Shown here one piece after another: positions 1 through 8,796 of a stretch of 64,000 nt of DNA. The notes under the pieces were generated by a model that was given only the letters and a program-made list of their open reading frames with translations, searched no databases and was not told the origin of the DNA. Numbering within the stretch: the first letter of the stretch is position 1; every line of letters begins with the position of its first letter. Position numbers and translations under genes: made by a program. The stretch covers positions 104,962 through 168,961 of the forward strand of contig NZ_JASITD010000012.1 of assembly GCF_030063445.1 (NCBI RefSeq). The letters run 5' to 3'. The DNA comes from Hymenobacter sp. H14-R3. Lineage in GTDB: Bacteria; Bacteroidota; Bacteroidia; Cytophagales; Hymenobacteraceae.

Positions 1-72
1 CAGCCGGCCCGGCTGGTGGTGAGCCGCTACGGGGCGGCGGCCAGGGTGGCAGCTGGGGGCAGTATGCGGTAA
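1..72 (+). CDS. possible 3' end of an upstream gene (partial)
   Basis: Frame 1 is open from the window edge to a TAA at 70-72 and would encode the last 23 residues of a protein rich in Ala, Arg and Gly. There is nothing recognisable in it, and the frame of the following M28 peptidase is also open to the edge, as expected in GC-rich DNA. It is listed only because the window is cut here. It may equally be non-coding. Confidence 0.2.
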   Translation, partial: QPARLVVSRYGAAARVAAGGSMR

Positions 73-131
73 ATCGCGTCAGGCTGGTACTTTTGGCCGG
101 TTACGCGGCCCGCCGCTTTATTTCCTTTTCT

Positions 132-1532
132 ATGCGCTCCTTCTCTTCGCTGCTACTGGCTGGCCTGCTGGCCGCCAGCGTGGCCCCCGCCACCGCCCAA
201 ACCGCCCCCAAGGCCGACTCGCTCAACATCCGCAAAATATATGACGAGGCGCTGCTGCGCGGCCAGAGCTACGACAACCTGCGCTACCTGTGCCAGCGCA
301 TTGGGGGGCGGCTGTCGGGCTCGCCGCAGGCGGCCATGGCCGTGCAGTGGGGCAAGCTGACGATGGAAAAAGCCAACTGCTTTGATAAAGTCTACTTGCA
401 GGAGTGCATGGTGCCGCACTGGGTGCGCGGGGCCAAGGAAAAGGGCCAGATAGTGGGCAACAAGGGCAAGCGCATTCCGGCGGCCGTGTGCGCGTTGGGC
501 GGCTCGGTAGCCACGCCGGGTAACAAGGCCCTGCGTGCCGGGGTGGTGGAAGTCAAGAGCTTAGCCGAGCTCAAGGCCCTGCCCGACGCGGCCGTGAAAG
601 GCAAGTTCATCTTCTTCAACCGGCCCTTCAACGATGCGCTCGTGGAGCCGGGCGCGGCCTACGGGGCGGCCGGCGACCAGCGCCGCAGCGGGCCCGCCGA
701 GGCCGGCCGGCGCGGGGCCGTGGGCGCACTCGTGCGCTCGCTCACCGCCGCCCAGGACAACAACCCCCACACCGGCACCACCAACTACGGCGACACGCCC
801 ACCAGGGTGCCCGCCGCGGCCCTCAGCACCCTGGCCGCCGACCAGCTCAGCCAGCTGCTGGCCGGCGACCCCAAGCTGGAATTTGAGCTGCAAATGAGCT
901 GCGAAACCTTGCCCGACGAGAAAAGCTACAGCGTGATAGGGGAGGTGCGCGGCACCAAATACCCCGACCAGATTATTACCGTGGGCGGCCACCTCGACTC
1001 GTGGGACCTCGCCGAGGGTGCCCACGACGACGGCACCGGCGTGGTGCAGAGCATTGAGGCCCTGCGCCTGCTCAAGGCCGCCGGCCTCAGGCCCGAGCGC
1101 ACCGTGCGGGCCGTGCTCTTTATGAATGAGGAAAACGGCACCCACGGCGGCATGAAATACGCCGAGCAGGCCCAGCAAAACCGCGAAAACCACCTCGCCG
1201 CCATTGAGAGCGACGGTGGGGGCTTCACCCCGCGCGGCTTCAACGTAGAATCTACGCCCGCCGTGTTCCAAAAAGTGGCCGCCTGGAAGCCCCTGCTGGC
1301 CCCGTACCTGGCCGGCCAGCTCACGCCCGGCCACGCCGGCACCGACATCGAGCCGCTGACCGCCGCCGTGCACCCCACCGCCCTCTTTGGCTACGATTGC
1401 GATTCGCAGCGCTACTTCGACATCCACCACACCACCGCCGACACCTTCGACAAGGTGAACAAGCGCGAGCTGGAGCTGGGCGGCGCGGCCATGGCGTCGC
1501 TGATTTACCTGCTGGGTAAATACGGATTATAA
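132..1532 (+). CDS. secreted M28 family zinc aminopeptidase/carboxypeptidase
   Basis: Predicted secreted M28 peptidase of 466 aa. The ATG at 132 is preferred over an in-frame TTG at 93 because it gives a clean signal peptide (MRSFSSLLLAGLLAASVAPA, cut after TAQ). A protease-associated-like segment precedes the catalytic domain. The zinc ligands expected for M28 are visible in order: His287 in GGHLDSWD, Asp299 in GAHDDGTG, Glu333/334 in MNEENGTHGG, Asp361 in ESDGGG and a His near residue 432 in DIHHTTADTF. M28 enzymes hydrolyse peptides using two zinc ions, and this one should act in the periplasm or outside the cell. The substrate cannot be read from the sequence. It is followed by a long hairpin repeat that may end transcription. 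Confidence 0.93.
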   Translation: MRSFSSLLLAGLLAASVAPATAQTAPKADSLNIRKIYDEALLRGQSYDNLRYLCQRIGGRLSGSPQAAMAVQWGKLTMEKANCFDKVYLQECMVPHWVRGAKEKGQIVGNKGKRIPAAVCALGGSVATPGNKALRAGVVEVKSLAELKALPDAAVKGKFIFFNRPFNDALVEPGAAYGAAGDQRRSGPAEAGRRGAVGALVRSLTAAQDNNPHTGTTNYGDTPTRVPAAALSTLAADQLSQLLAGDPKLEFELQMSCETLPDEKSYSVIGEVRGTKYPDQIITVGGHLDSWDLAEGAHDDGTGVVQSIEALRLLKAAGLRPERTVRAVLFMNEENGTHGGMKYAEQAQQNRENHLAAIESDGGGFTPRGFNVESTPAVFQKVAAWKPLLAPYLAGQLTPGHAGTDIEPLTAAVHPTALFGYDCDSQRYFDIHHTTADTFDKVNKRELELGGAAMASLIYLLGKYGL

Positions 1533-1560
1533 GGGCGTAAAAGCCAGTGTATAGCTAAAA

Positions 1561-1674
1561 AGAACGTCATGCTGAACGCAGGGAAGCACCTCGCATGGGT
1601 TGGTAATCATAACCGTTAAACGATTGATTTACTACCCCACGCGAGATGTTTCCCTGCGTTCAGCATGACGTTCT
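1561..1674. repeat. long inverted repeat (hairpin family D), convergent gene ends
   Basis: The left arm at 1561-1599 pairs with the right arm at about 1634-1674, about 38 bp with few mismatches; both arms contain AACGTCATGCTGAACGCAGG. The loop is about 34 nt and AT-rich. The element lies between the stops of two convergent genes (M28 peptidase and OmpA lipoprotein), so it can serve as a two-way terminator. Related elements occur at 55268 and 62925. Confidence 0.75.
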
Positions 1675-1685
1675 CTTAGGTTTGC

Positions 1686-2501
1686 CTAATTCGTGTTTAG
1701 AATCGAAAACAGCTCATCGAGCTTCGGCGTCAAAATAATGTCGGTGCGGCGGTTGATGGCCTTGTTCTGGGGCGTGTCATTAGCGGCTACGGGCAAGTAC
1801 TGGCCTCTCCCCGAAGGCGTTATCTGGGTAGGGTCGATACCGGCGGCGGTGAGCAAGCGCGTGATTTCGGTGGCGCGCAGCACGCTCAAATCCCAGTTAT
1901 CCTTGGCCCCGTTTACCACACCCTTGATGGGCACATTGTCGGTGTGGCCCTCCACCAGGATGTTAATGTCCTTGTTGCCCGTCAGCGCGTTGGCCAGCTT
2001 AATGAGGGCGTCCTGGCCGGCCGGGTCCACCTTGGTAGCGCCCGATTTGAACAGCAGCTGCTCGGAAAGCGACACGTAGACCTTGCCGTTTTTCACGTTC
2101 ACCTGCAAGTCCTGCGAATTAAAGCCCAGCAGGGCATCGCTTACCTTTTGGCGCAGGGCCTTGGTAGCCGCATCCTTCTCATCCAGAATGCGTTGCATTT
2201 CGGCCACGCGGGCATTTTTGCCGGCCAGGTCCTGCTCGGTGGTACCGAGGGTCTGGTTGAGTTGGTTCATTTGGCTGCTCTTGTTGAGCAGGTCGGCGCT
2301 GAGCTCCGCCTGGGTGCGGTTGCTGGTTTGCAGCAAGGCGGCTTTTTCCAGCTGAAGCTGGTCGCGCGACTTGGTGAGGTCAGAGTTTTGCTGCTGCAGG
2401 GCGGCGATTTCCTTCCGGTTGCAGCCGGGCAGGGCCAGCAGCGCGGCGGCCAGCAGCAGGGCCGGGGCCGTGCCCAGCCGGGGCTTCGATAAGAAATTCA
2501 T
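1686..2501 (-). CDS. OmpA family lipoprotein with coiled coil
   Basis: Outer-membrane lipoprotein of 271 aa that probably anchors the envelope to peptidoglycan. The N-terminus has a lipoprotein signal with lipobox LPGC (Cys27). Residues about 30-120 are rich in Gln, Leu, Asn and Lys with heptad character, predicting a coiled coil. The C-terminal half is an OmpA/MotB domain, shown by VEGHTDNVPIKG, NWDLSVLRATEI, a GRGQYLP segment and the closing NRRTDIILTP. OmpA-like domains bind diaminopimelate in peptidoglycan through the conserved Asp and Arg of these motifs. It is convergent with the M28 peptidase. Partner proteins are not indicated by the neighbourhood. Confidence 0.92.
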   Translation of the reverse strand: MNFLSKPRLGTAPALLLAAALLALPGCNRKEIAALQQQNSDLTKSRDQLQLEKAALLQTSNRTQAELSADLLNKSSQMNQLNQTLGTTEQDLAGKNARVAEMQRILDEKDAATKALRQKVSDALLGFNSQDLQVNVKNGKVYVSLSEQLLFKSGATKVDPAGQDALIKLANALTGNKDINILVEGHTDNVPIKGVVNGAKDNWDLSVLRATEITRLLTAAGIDPTQITPSGRGQYLPVAANDTPQNKAINRRTDIILTPKLDELFSILNTN

Positions 2502-2658
2502 GGCAAAAAGCGTAAGGCACTAAAAAGCCCCGCCTTCCGGCCGGGGAGCCTGGGCTAAACGGCTGAGCTTAGCCGCAGGTTGTCGGCCCCCGGTGGTGGG
2601 CCGCCGGGCCGCGCCGGGCTACTTTTACGCGCCGGCCCAGCCAGCACTACGTTTTATT

Positions 2659-4506
2659 ATGCGCATCATTGCATTAGTGAGTATTGGCCTGGCGCTGCTG
2701 GCCGGGCGCAGCCAGGCGCAGGCCGTTGGTGCGGGGGCTGCACCTGGCCGGTACTGGGTTCGCTTTCAGGACAAGCGCGGGGTACCATTTGAGGCGGCGC
2801 GCTACTTCAGCCCGGCCGCGCAGGCGCGCCGCCAGCGCCAGGGCCTGCCCGCCGCCGATGCCACCGACCACCCCGTGCGGGCCGACTACGTGGCCGCCGT
2901 GCAGGCCCGCGTCGATACCCTCACGCTGGTCAGCCGCTGGTTCAACGCCGTGGCCTGCCGCGCCACGCCCGCCCAGGCGGCGGCCCTGCGCCAGCTGCCC
3001 GGCGTGGCGGCCGTGGTGGCCTGGCCGGTGGTGAGCCGGCTGCGGCCCGCTAGCTATATCATTGATAAAAAAGAAGTTGTGGCGCAGGCTAGCGCCGCAG
3101 CCATTTCGCCGGCTGACTACCTGCTGGCCCGCCAGCAAACGGCTGCCCTGGGCCGCACCGATTTCAGCCAGGCCGGGCTGCTGGGCCAGGGCGTGCGCAT
3201 TGCGGTGTTCGACGTAGGCTTTCGGGGCACCGACCGCCACCCGGCGTTTCGGGCACTGCGGCGCGAGGGGCGCATTGCGGCCACCTACGACTTTCTCAAA
3301 AACCGGCCCGGCGTATTTGGCGGTGGCTCGCACGGCACCGAGGTGCTGGGCTGCCTGGCCGGCCGCCTGCCCGGCCCCGCGGGCGACACCTTGCGGCTGG
3401 GGCCCGCGCTGGGCCTGGCCCCGGCCGCCACCTACCTGCTGGCCCGCACCGAGGGCCTGGCCAGCGAGCGCTACGCCGAGGAAGAAGCCTGGCTGCGCGC
3501 CGCCGAGTGGGCCGACCAGCAGGGTGCCGACATAATTAGCTCATCCTTAGCCTATACCGAGCAGCGCTACTTCCCCGAGGAGATGGACGGCAAGCACTCG
3601 CTCATTGGGCGGGCGGCCACGCTGGCGGCCCGCAAAGGGATGCTGGTGGTGAGCGCCGCCGGCAACGACGGCGACGACGACTGGGTGCGCATCGGCACGC
3701 CCGCCGATGCCGACTCGGTGCTGGCCGTGGGCGGCCTCGACCCGGCTACCGGGCTGCACCTGGCCTTCAGCTCGGTGGGCCCCAGCGCCGACCGCCGCAT
3801 CAAGCCCGACGTGTCGGCCTTTGGTATCGTGCTCACTACCAATGCCCGCGGGGGCTACGAGCGGGTGGAGGGCACCTCCTTTGCCGCGCCGCTGGTGGCC
3901 GGCCTGGCGGCCTGTGCCCAGCAGGCCAGCGGCGGCAAGGCCACGGCCATGACGCTGTTTCGGCAAGTGCGCGAGGCCGGTGAGCTATATCCGTATTATG
4001 ACTATGCCCACGGCTTCGGCCGGCCCGAGGCCAGCCGCCTGCTGGCGCGCCTCAAAGGCCCGCTGCCGCCCCCGGAGCCCACCTTCGATTTTGTGGTGCA
4101 CGACTCCTTGGTGGCCGTGGTGCTGCGGCCCGCCGCCACCGTGCCCGCCGCCCGCCCGCTGCCCTTAGTGGCTGAAAGCGACGAGCTTACCCCCGGTGCT
4201 ACCGACTGGCTGACGCTGCCCACACCCGCCCGCCCACCTGGTTCACCCACGCCCATTACCGCCAACGTGGCCCCCGTGGGCAAGGAGCAGGCAACTCCCG
4301 CTGAGGCCACGCCCGCCCTGCCGCCGTACCCCGCCTACCCACCGCACCTCTACTGGCACCTGGCCAATGCGCGCGGCGTGCTGCATCGCTACGAGGTGCG
4401 CGCCACCACCCAGCGCCTGGTGGTGCAGGTACCGCGCCGCCTGGCGCGGGGCGGCAACGTGCTGCGCGTTCATTACCAGGGTTATACGGGACAGTATACA
4501 GAATAA
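2659..4506 (+). CDS. secreted S8 family subtilisin-like serine peptidase
   Basis: Subtilisin-like protease of 615 aa. The ATG at 2659 gives a signal peptide (MRIIALVSIGLALLAGRSQA); a longer frame starts at 2593 but adds no signal. A propeptide-like region (about residues 25-160) precedes the catalytic domain. The triad is visible: Asp185 in IAVFDVGFRG, His225 in GGSHGTEVLG and Ser407 in EGTSFAAPLVAG. The oxyanion Asn is probably in SAAGNDGDDD. After residue about 455 there is a Pro-rich stretch and a beta-rich C-terminus ending in LRVHYQGYTG. I do not see a standard T9SS sorting domain, so its exit route is unclear. It should degrade proteins in the periplasm or outside the cell. Confidence 0.93.
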   Translation: MRIIALVSIGLALLAGRSQAQAVGAGAAPGRYWVRFQDKRGVPFEAARYFSPAAQARRQRQGLPAADATDHPVRADYVAAVQARVDTLTLVSRWFNAVACRATPAQAAALRQLPGVAAVVAWPVVSRLRPASYIIDKKEVVAQASAAAISPADYLLARQQTAALGRTDFSQAGLLGQGVRIAVFDVGFRGTDRHPAFRALRREGRIAATYDFLKNRPGVFGGGSHGTEVLGCLAGRLPGPAGDTLRLGPALGLAPAATYLLARTEGLASERYAEEEAWLRAAEWADQQGADIISSSLAYTEQRYFPEEMDGKHSLIGRAATLAARKGMLVVSAAGNDGDDDWVRIGTPADADSVLAVGGLDPATGLHLAFSSVGPSADRRIKPDVSAFGIVLTTNARGGYERVEGTSFAAPLVAGLAACAQQASGGKATAMTLFRQVREAGELYPYYDYAHGFGRPEASRLLARLKGPLPPPEPTFDFVVHDSLVAVVLRPAATVPAARPLPLVAESDELTPGATDWLTLPTPARPPGSPTPITANVAPVGKEQATPAEATPALPPYPAYPPHLYWHLANARGVLHRYEVRATTQRLVVQVPRRLARGGNVLRVHYQGYTGQYTE

Positions 4507-4645
4507 CAGCTGGATGGTCAGCGCGAAGGTTATGATATTGCCTCTGGTGAGCATTAAAAATTTGAACGTCAGGTTTTTAATTCAGCATCTTTAATGCTTT
4601 ACTGGAGTCTGAGATTTAACTTAGGCTAAGTTTTGGATTTTATAT

Positions 4646-5353
4646 ATGCCTGTTAATCAAGCAAAAGCGTTTGTATTTTGTCTGGCGCTGCTGGCGGCGG
4701 CTCCGGCGGCCCGCGCCCAGCAGGTGCTGCTGCAAACCGACGTGGCCAACGACACCCTGCCCGCCCGCACGGGCCCCAACCGGCGCTATTTCGGCCACCT
4801 CTACGCGGGCTACGGGCTGGCGGTGGGCCCGAGCGCGCTGGGCGTTAAGTACGGCTTTTCGTCGTCCGAATTTCAGGTGGGCGGCCGGCTCAAGCGGCGG
4901 CTGGGCGGTTTGCTGGCCCTCAACGCCGACCTGCGCTACGCCTACCTGCGCTATGACCTGAACAATGAGCTGGCCCGGCCCGCGCCGCTCGGTGCGGGCT
5001 ATGATAGCCAGCTTCTTAGCTACCACCAGCTGCAGGGCGAAGCCAGCCTGCGCCTCACGCCTGGCCGCCGCCGCGGCAACACCGTGGGCCGCTACCTCGA
5101 CCTGCTGGCCTACGGCGGCCGGGCGCTGGCCACTAATTACGCCACCCAAGGGCCCGCGCCCGGCGGCGGCCGGCTCGAAGTAGTGGCCCACGAGCCGCCC
5201 TACCTGGCACGCTGGCTGGGCGGGGTGGGGGCCCGCGTGGGCAGCAACTCAGTGGCCCTGGTGGGCCGCTACCGCCTCAGCAACGCCCTGAAAAATAGCG
5301 GGTTGCCCGAGCCGCCGCGCCTGGTGCTGGGCCTGGAGATAGGCTGGTTCTAA
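4646..5353 (+). CDS. exported protein of unknown function, probably outer-membrane beta-barrel
   Basis: Protein of 235 aa that I cannot assign to a family. It begins with a signal peptide (AFVFCLALLAAAPAARAQ). The rest alternates polar and hydrophobic residues with many Tyr, Gly and Arg (YFGHLYAGYGLAVGPSALG, LNADLRYAYLRYDL) and ends in an aromatic residue (EIGWF), which is typical of small outer-membrane barrels. An AT-rich gap of 139 bp precedes it and probably holds its promoter. It stands on the same strand as the S8 peptidase and a lipoprotein gene, but the spacing does not prove an operon. Confidence 0.75.
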   Translation: MPVNQAKAFVFCLALLAAAPAARAQQVLLQTDVANDTLPARTGPNRRYFGHLYAGYGLAVGPSALGVKYGFSSSEFQVGGRLKRRLGGLLALNADLRYAYLRYDLNNELARPAPLGAGYDSQLLSYHQLQGEASLRLTPGRRRGNTVGRYLDLLAYGGRALATNYATQGPAPGGGRLEVVAHEPPYLARWLGGVGARVGSNSVALVGRYRLSNALKNSGLPEPPRLVLGLEIGWF

Positions 5354-5439
5354 ACCCGCGGCGGTGGGCGTTGCGTACACAGGCCACGGCCGTCCGCTGG
5401 CCCCACTGCCTTTCTCTGCTCTTCCGCCGCCATTTTCAT

Positions 5440-6054
5440 ATGTCGATTTCCCTTCGCTCGCTCGGCCCGGTGGCCGCTCTGCTACTGGCAGCTACCTCCT
5501 GCGTCAACACCGAGCGCGACATCGCCAACTCGTCGGCCACCCGCGCCATGCGCACCGAGTTTACGCCGCCACGGGGCCGGGGCGAGCGCGTGGGCAGCAC
5601 TACGGTGCTCAATACTGTGCGGGCCACTCACCCGTTTTCCGACCCCAAATCGGATGATAAGTTTATCTTGCAGCTGCGCGGCCCGCGTATTCTCAGCGGC
5701 AGCTTGCACCTGGTAGTGCTTAGCAGCCAGGGCGATACCCTGCGCCACGAGGTGATGCCCGCCACCGCGCTCATCGACGACCCCACGCTGCGCGATAACC
5801 AGTCGGCCTCGGTGCGCGACAAGGAAATCAGTATCATGCGCGGCATGAACAACTTCTTCAGCGACAAGCACTTCGCGCAGCCGGCCCTGCCGGCTACGGC
5901 CACGCCGCCCGCCGGCGTAAACGCCCAGGCCTGGGCCAGCCTGCGCAACGACCCCACCGCCGTGGGCTTCGACTACGCCAGCCCAACCGGCGAGCGGCGG
6001 CTGGTTTATTCGCGCCAGCTCGCTAAAGTATTGGTAGTGAATGACTATCAATAA
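5440..6054 (+). CDS. lipoprotein of unknown function
   Basis: Protein of 204 aa. The ATG at 5440 is chosen because it starts a lipoprotein signal ending in the lipobox AATSC (Cys18); an in-frame TTG at 5371 would only add 23 Arg/His-rich residues. The mature part contains a beta-strand-rich segment (KFILQLRGPRILSGSLHLVV) and a Pro/Ala-rich linker near residue 150. It ends SRQLAKVLVVNDYQ. No known family or catalytic motif is evident. It should sit in the periplasmic leaflet of the inner or outer membrane. Confidence 0.75.
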   Translation: MSISLRSLGPVAALLLAATSCVNTERDIANSSATRAMRTEFTPPRGRGERVGSTTVLNTVRATHPFSDPKSDDKFILQLRGPRILSGSLHLVVLSSQGDTLRHEVMPATALIDDPTLRDNQSASVRDKEISIMRGMNNFFSDKHFAQPALPATATPPAGVNAQAWASLRNDPTAVGFDYASPTGERRLVYSRQLAKVLVVNDYQ

Positions 6055-6160
6055 CTGAAAAGGCCGGACGCGCTTTCGCGGCCGCCCGCTGCGCGCAGCG
6101 TTCCGGTGAAATCCCGACCCTTATTCCTGGCTGCGTAAAGCGCTGGTTCTCAGGTCTAAA

Positions 6161-7147
6161 TTACTCCTGGTAAGTGGTGTAGCGTTCCAGGATGCCGTTT
6201 TTGAATAGCAGCGTCCACTCCTTGCCTTGAAAGCGGCTGTAGTACCACACGGTCATGCGCTCCTCCTCCATGCTTTCGGCCTGCCGCTTGGGCTTGCCCA
6301 TTACCTGCTCTACCTCCTTCATACTCATGCCTTTCACGAGGTTGCCCTGCTGAATGGCCTTCCACTTGGTGGCCGAGGTGCCGGTAGCGGCGGCGGTGCT
6401 GCGGGGGTCGCTGAAGCTGAAGCTTTTCAGAAAAGCATTGGCCGGCAGCTCGCCATCGGGCGAGGCCCGGTAGCCGTTGGTGCCGCTAAAAACGTAGTTC
6501 TGCTCCTGCACCTGCCGGGGTTGCTGGCCCACGTACTCGAAGGTGAGCCGCACCGGGGCCGGCCCCTCGCCCGGCCCTACCTTGGTAATCTTAACCGGCA
6601 CGTACTTAGGTAGATACTCCACGTTATCGCGGGTCGAGCTACTGCTGATGTAGGCTTGCAGCACGTAAAGCGTCTGGCCCACCAGCAGGCGGCGCGCCTT
6701 TTCTACTTCTTCGAGGTTTATCAGGCAGGGGCCACCGGCGCGGTTGGGGTCGCCCTTCAGCTCGGGCATCGTGGCGCGAATGATGTGGGCGTACTGCTTG
6801 CCCGCGGGGTTCTTAAACACGACGGCTACCTGGTCGGTATTGCTGCCCGTGTCTTTGTTGTTGTAGCCCCGGTCGCGGAACCCGTCGAGGCGCGCGAAGG
6901 TAAAGGTGGTGCCCTTCAGCGCCTTATCGTCAGGAGAGGTGCCGTAGAGGTCGGTGCCCACGAAGGTGGGCCCCTTGAGCACCATGAGCGGGCAGTCGAA
7001 GCCGGTCGACAAGTCGGGCATCAGGAAGCGCATGCCGGGCGTCCAGGCCGTGAGGGGTTTGTAGGGAAACTCTTTTTTGAAATCAAAGGTCTGGGCCTGC
7101 GCCGAAAGGGCTGTTCCCAACAGGGCAAACAGTAGTTGAGTACGCAT
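6161..7147 (-). CDS. secreted protein with C-terminal SmpA/BamE-like domain
   Basis: Exported protein of 328 aa with a signal peptide (MRTQLLFALLGTALSAQAQ). Residues about 20-250 form a beta-rich domain that I do not recognise, with FDCPLMVLKGPTFVGTDLYG near its start. The last 70 residues match the SmpA/OmlA/BamE pattern: LVKGMSMKEVEQVMGKPKR, then WYYSRFQGKEWTLLFKNG. In BamE this fold binds lipoprotein partners in the outer-membrane assembly complex; here it is attached to a larger protein, so a general protein-binding role is all that can be inferred. It is convergent with the lipoprotein gene ending at 6054. Confidence 0.75.
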   Translation of the reverse strand: MRTQLLFALLGTALSAQAQTFDFKKEFPYKPLTAWTPGMRFLMPDLSTGFDCPLMVLKGPTFVGTDLYGTSPDDKALKGTTFTFARLDGFRDRGYNNKDTGSNTDQVAVVFKNPAGKQYAHIIRATMPELKGDPNRAGGPCLINLEEVEKARRLLVGQTLYVLQAYISSSSTRDNVEYLPKYVPVKITKVGPGEGPAPVRLTFEYVGQQPRQVQEQNYVFSGTNGYRASPDGELPANAFLKSFSFSDPRSTAAATGTSATKWKAIQQGNLVKGMSMKEVEQVMGKPKRQAESMEEERMTVWYYSRFQGKEWTLLFKNGILERYTTYQE

Positions 7148-7336
7148 ATGGAGTTGGTTGAAATCCTGAAAAGCTCACCAGTAGCCCGGTCTATACACAT
7201 CACGTAGTGCGCAGTACTCCCGAGGCCGTGAGACTTAACGTTCAGGCGGGCCGCGGGTTTGGGCCCAAACTCAGAAAACCCAGTATAGAGCCGTTTTTAA
7301 GTCCGCGTACTCTTTTGGATTTGGAATGAATTAAGA
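7148..7336. other. upstream region of the BamE-like gene, no gene seen
   Basis: This stretch lies between the start of the BamE-like gene and a hairpin. It contains a short AT-rich run near 7275-7336 but no open frame of interest. The promoter of the minus-strand BamE-like gene must lie at its left side; I cannot place it with confidence. Confidence 0.4.
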
Positions 7337-7420
7337 AATAGACCTTACGCGCACCGTTCGTCCTTGCGAGCGCAACGTAGTGGAGCGCGGCAAGGACGAA
7401 CGGTGCGCGTAAGGTCTATT
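7337..7420. repeat. perfect 31-bp stem hairpin (family A)
   Basis: The arm 7337-7367 is perfectly complementary to 7390-7420, with a 22-nt loop that itself contains GCGC ends. The inner part of the arm reads GTCCTTGCGAGCGCAACG into the loop, a motif shared with elements at 17891 and 26876. It starts 9 bp after the stop of the M23 peptidase gene (minus strand) and can act as its terminator. Confidence 0.85.
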
Positions 7421-7428
7421 AAAAACGA

Positions 7429-8754
7429 TTAAATCTTCGCCCAGCCCTGCTGGCCGGCGGGGCCGCGCAGCAGCGCGTAGCCCGCGCTTTCGCCCAGTAC
7501 AGCTACCGGCGTGCGCACGGGCCAGGCGGCCAGCAGCGGCGCGGCCGCCGTGGGCTGCGCCTGAATTTCGCGGGCTGCCGGCAGCTGAAACCGCCGCAGC
7601 GGCTGGGCCGTGGCTACCGCGCCGGTAGCCACGTAGCGGCGCTGGCCATCGGGTAGTTCTACCCGCAGCCAGCCGGCGCGCTGGCCCAGCACCAGCAGCG
7701 GCAGGGTGGTGGGCAGTTGCCGGGTGGCCGTGCGCGGGCGCACCCACTCGCCCCGGCGGTCGGGGCCGGCCTGGGTGGTGGGCACGGCATCGGCGCGGTG
7801 CAAGAAGGGCCAGGGGTCCACGGCCCCGCGCCCGCCCTGGTAAATGCCGAAGTGCAGGTGCGGCGCGGTGGTGCGGGCGTTGCCAGTGTTGCCTACCAGG
7901 CCCAGCGTGTCGCCGGCCCGCACGCGCTGGCCGGGCTGCACCAGCTGCTTGTCGAGGTGCGCGTAGTAGAGGTGCTGGCCCTGGGCGTCGGCCAGCCACA
8001 CCACGCGGCCGCCCAGCTGGCTTTCGCCGGTGCGGGTGACGGTGCCATCGGTGGCGGCCACGGCGGGCGTGCCGCGCGGCGCGAAAATATCGACGCCCTC
8101 GTGGCGGCGCGCCCCGCCGTCGCGCTCATTGCCCCAAAAGCTGCCGATGGCTTGGTCGGTGCGGCCCTTCACCGGAAACAAGCCTAGGCCCGGCCCGCGC
8201 CACAGGCGCAGGGTGTAGCGGCCGGCGGCCAGCAGCTCGGGCTGCACGCGCAGCAGGTGCCGGGCATCGTCGGTGGCCTGGTAGCTGAAATCGTAGCTGC
8301 CGGCGGCGGTGGTATCGGTGGCTGTCCACTTCAGCGGCTCGGGTTTTTGGCCGGCGGCCAGGGCAAAGGCATCGACGAACACGCGCGGGGCCAGTACCGG
8401 GCCAGGGGCTAGGGTGAGGCGCACATGCACCAGCTCGCCGGCCCGCACGGCGTAGCGGTAGCTGGCGGCCGTGGGCTGCTCGGGCCGGAAGTAGCCGGTT
8501 TCGAGCACCGGTAGCGTCACCGTCAGCGAGTCGCGCAGGGCCTGGGCGGCGGCCTGTTGCCACTGCCGGCCCAGGGCGGCTTCTTGCAGGCCAGCCCGGT
8601 TGAGGGCGCGGGCGTAGTCGTCGTGGGGGGTGGTTTTCTGAAATAAAGCCGCCAGGGTCTGGGGCTTGCTGCAACTGGCCAGCAGTAGGAGCGCGGCCAG
8701 CCCAATACCCCCGGCCTGCCGCCTGCCAGTGGGGGAGAAAAACGAAAAAAGCAT
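7429..8754 (-). CDS. M23 family metallopeptidase lipoprotein
   Basis: Peptidoglycan endopeptidase-like lipoprotein of 441 aa. The N-terminus has a lipoprotein signal with lipobox LLASC. Residues about 60-200 form a beta-rich N-terminal region. The LytM/M23 domain follows: HEGVDIFAPRGTPAVAATDG supplies the first zinc ligands (His and Asp), and APHLHFGIY supplies the HxH motif. The C-terminal 120 residues contain repeated short beta segments that suggest an SH3-like wall-binding part. M23 enzymes cut peptide cross-links in peptidoglycan. It should act in the periplasm, attached to a membrane. The gene is monocistronic and is bounded by hairpin repeats on both sides. Confidence 0.93.
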   Translation of the reverse strand: MLFSFFSPTGRRQAGGIGLAALLLLASCSKPQTLAALFQKTTPHDDYARALNRAGLQEAALGRQWQQAAAQALRDSLTVTLPVLETGYFRPEQPTAASYRYAVRAGELVHVRLTLAPGPVLAPRVFVDAFALAAGQKPEPLKWTATDTTAAGSYDFSYQATDDARHLLRVQPELLAAGRYTLRLWRGPGLGLFPVKGRTDQAIGSFWGNERDGGARRHEGVDIFAPRGTPAVAATDGTVTRTGESQLGGRVVWLADAQGQHLYYAHLDKQLVQPGQRVRAGDTLGLVGNTGNARTTAPHLHFGIYQGGRGAVDPWPFLHRADAVPTTQAGPDRRGEWVRPRTATRQLPTTLPLLVLGQRAGWLRVELPDGQRRYVATGAVATAQPLRRFQLPAAREIQAQPTAAAPLLAAWPVRTPVAVLGESAGYALLRGPAGQQGWAKI

Positions 8755-8796
8755 ACCCTTCCAACGCCCGCGCCGCCGGGCAAGTTCGGCGCGGCG

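Noticed and set aside
561..1430. Long minus-strand ORF over the M28 peptidase gene
   Set aside because: It lies completely within a well-supported gene on the other strand, with low-complexity Gly/His/Ala content typical of shadows in GC-rich DNA.
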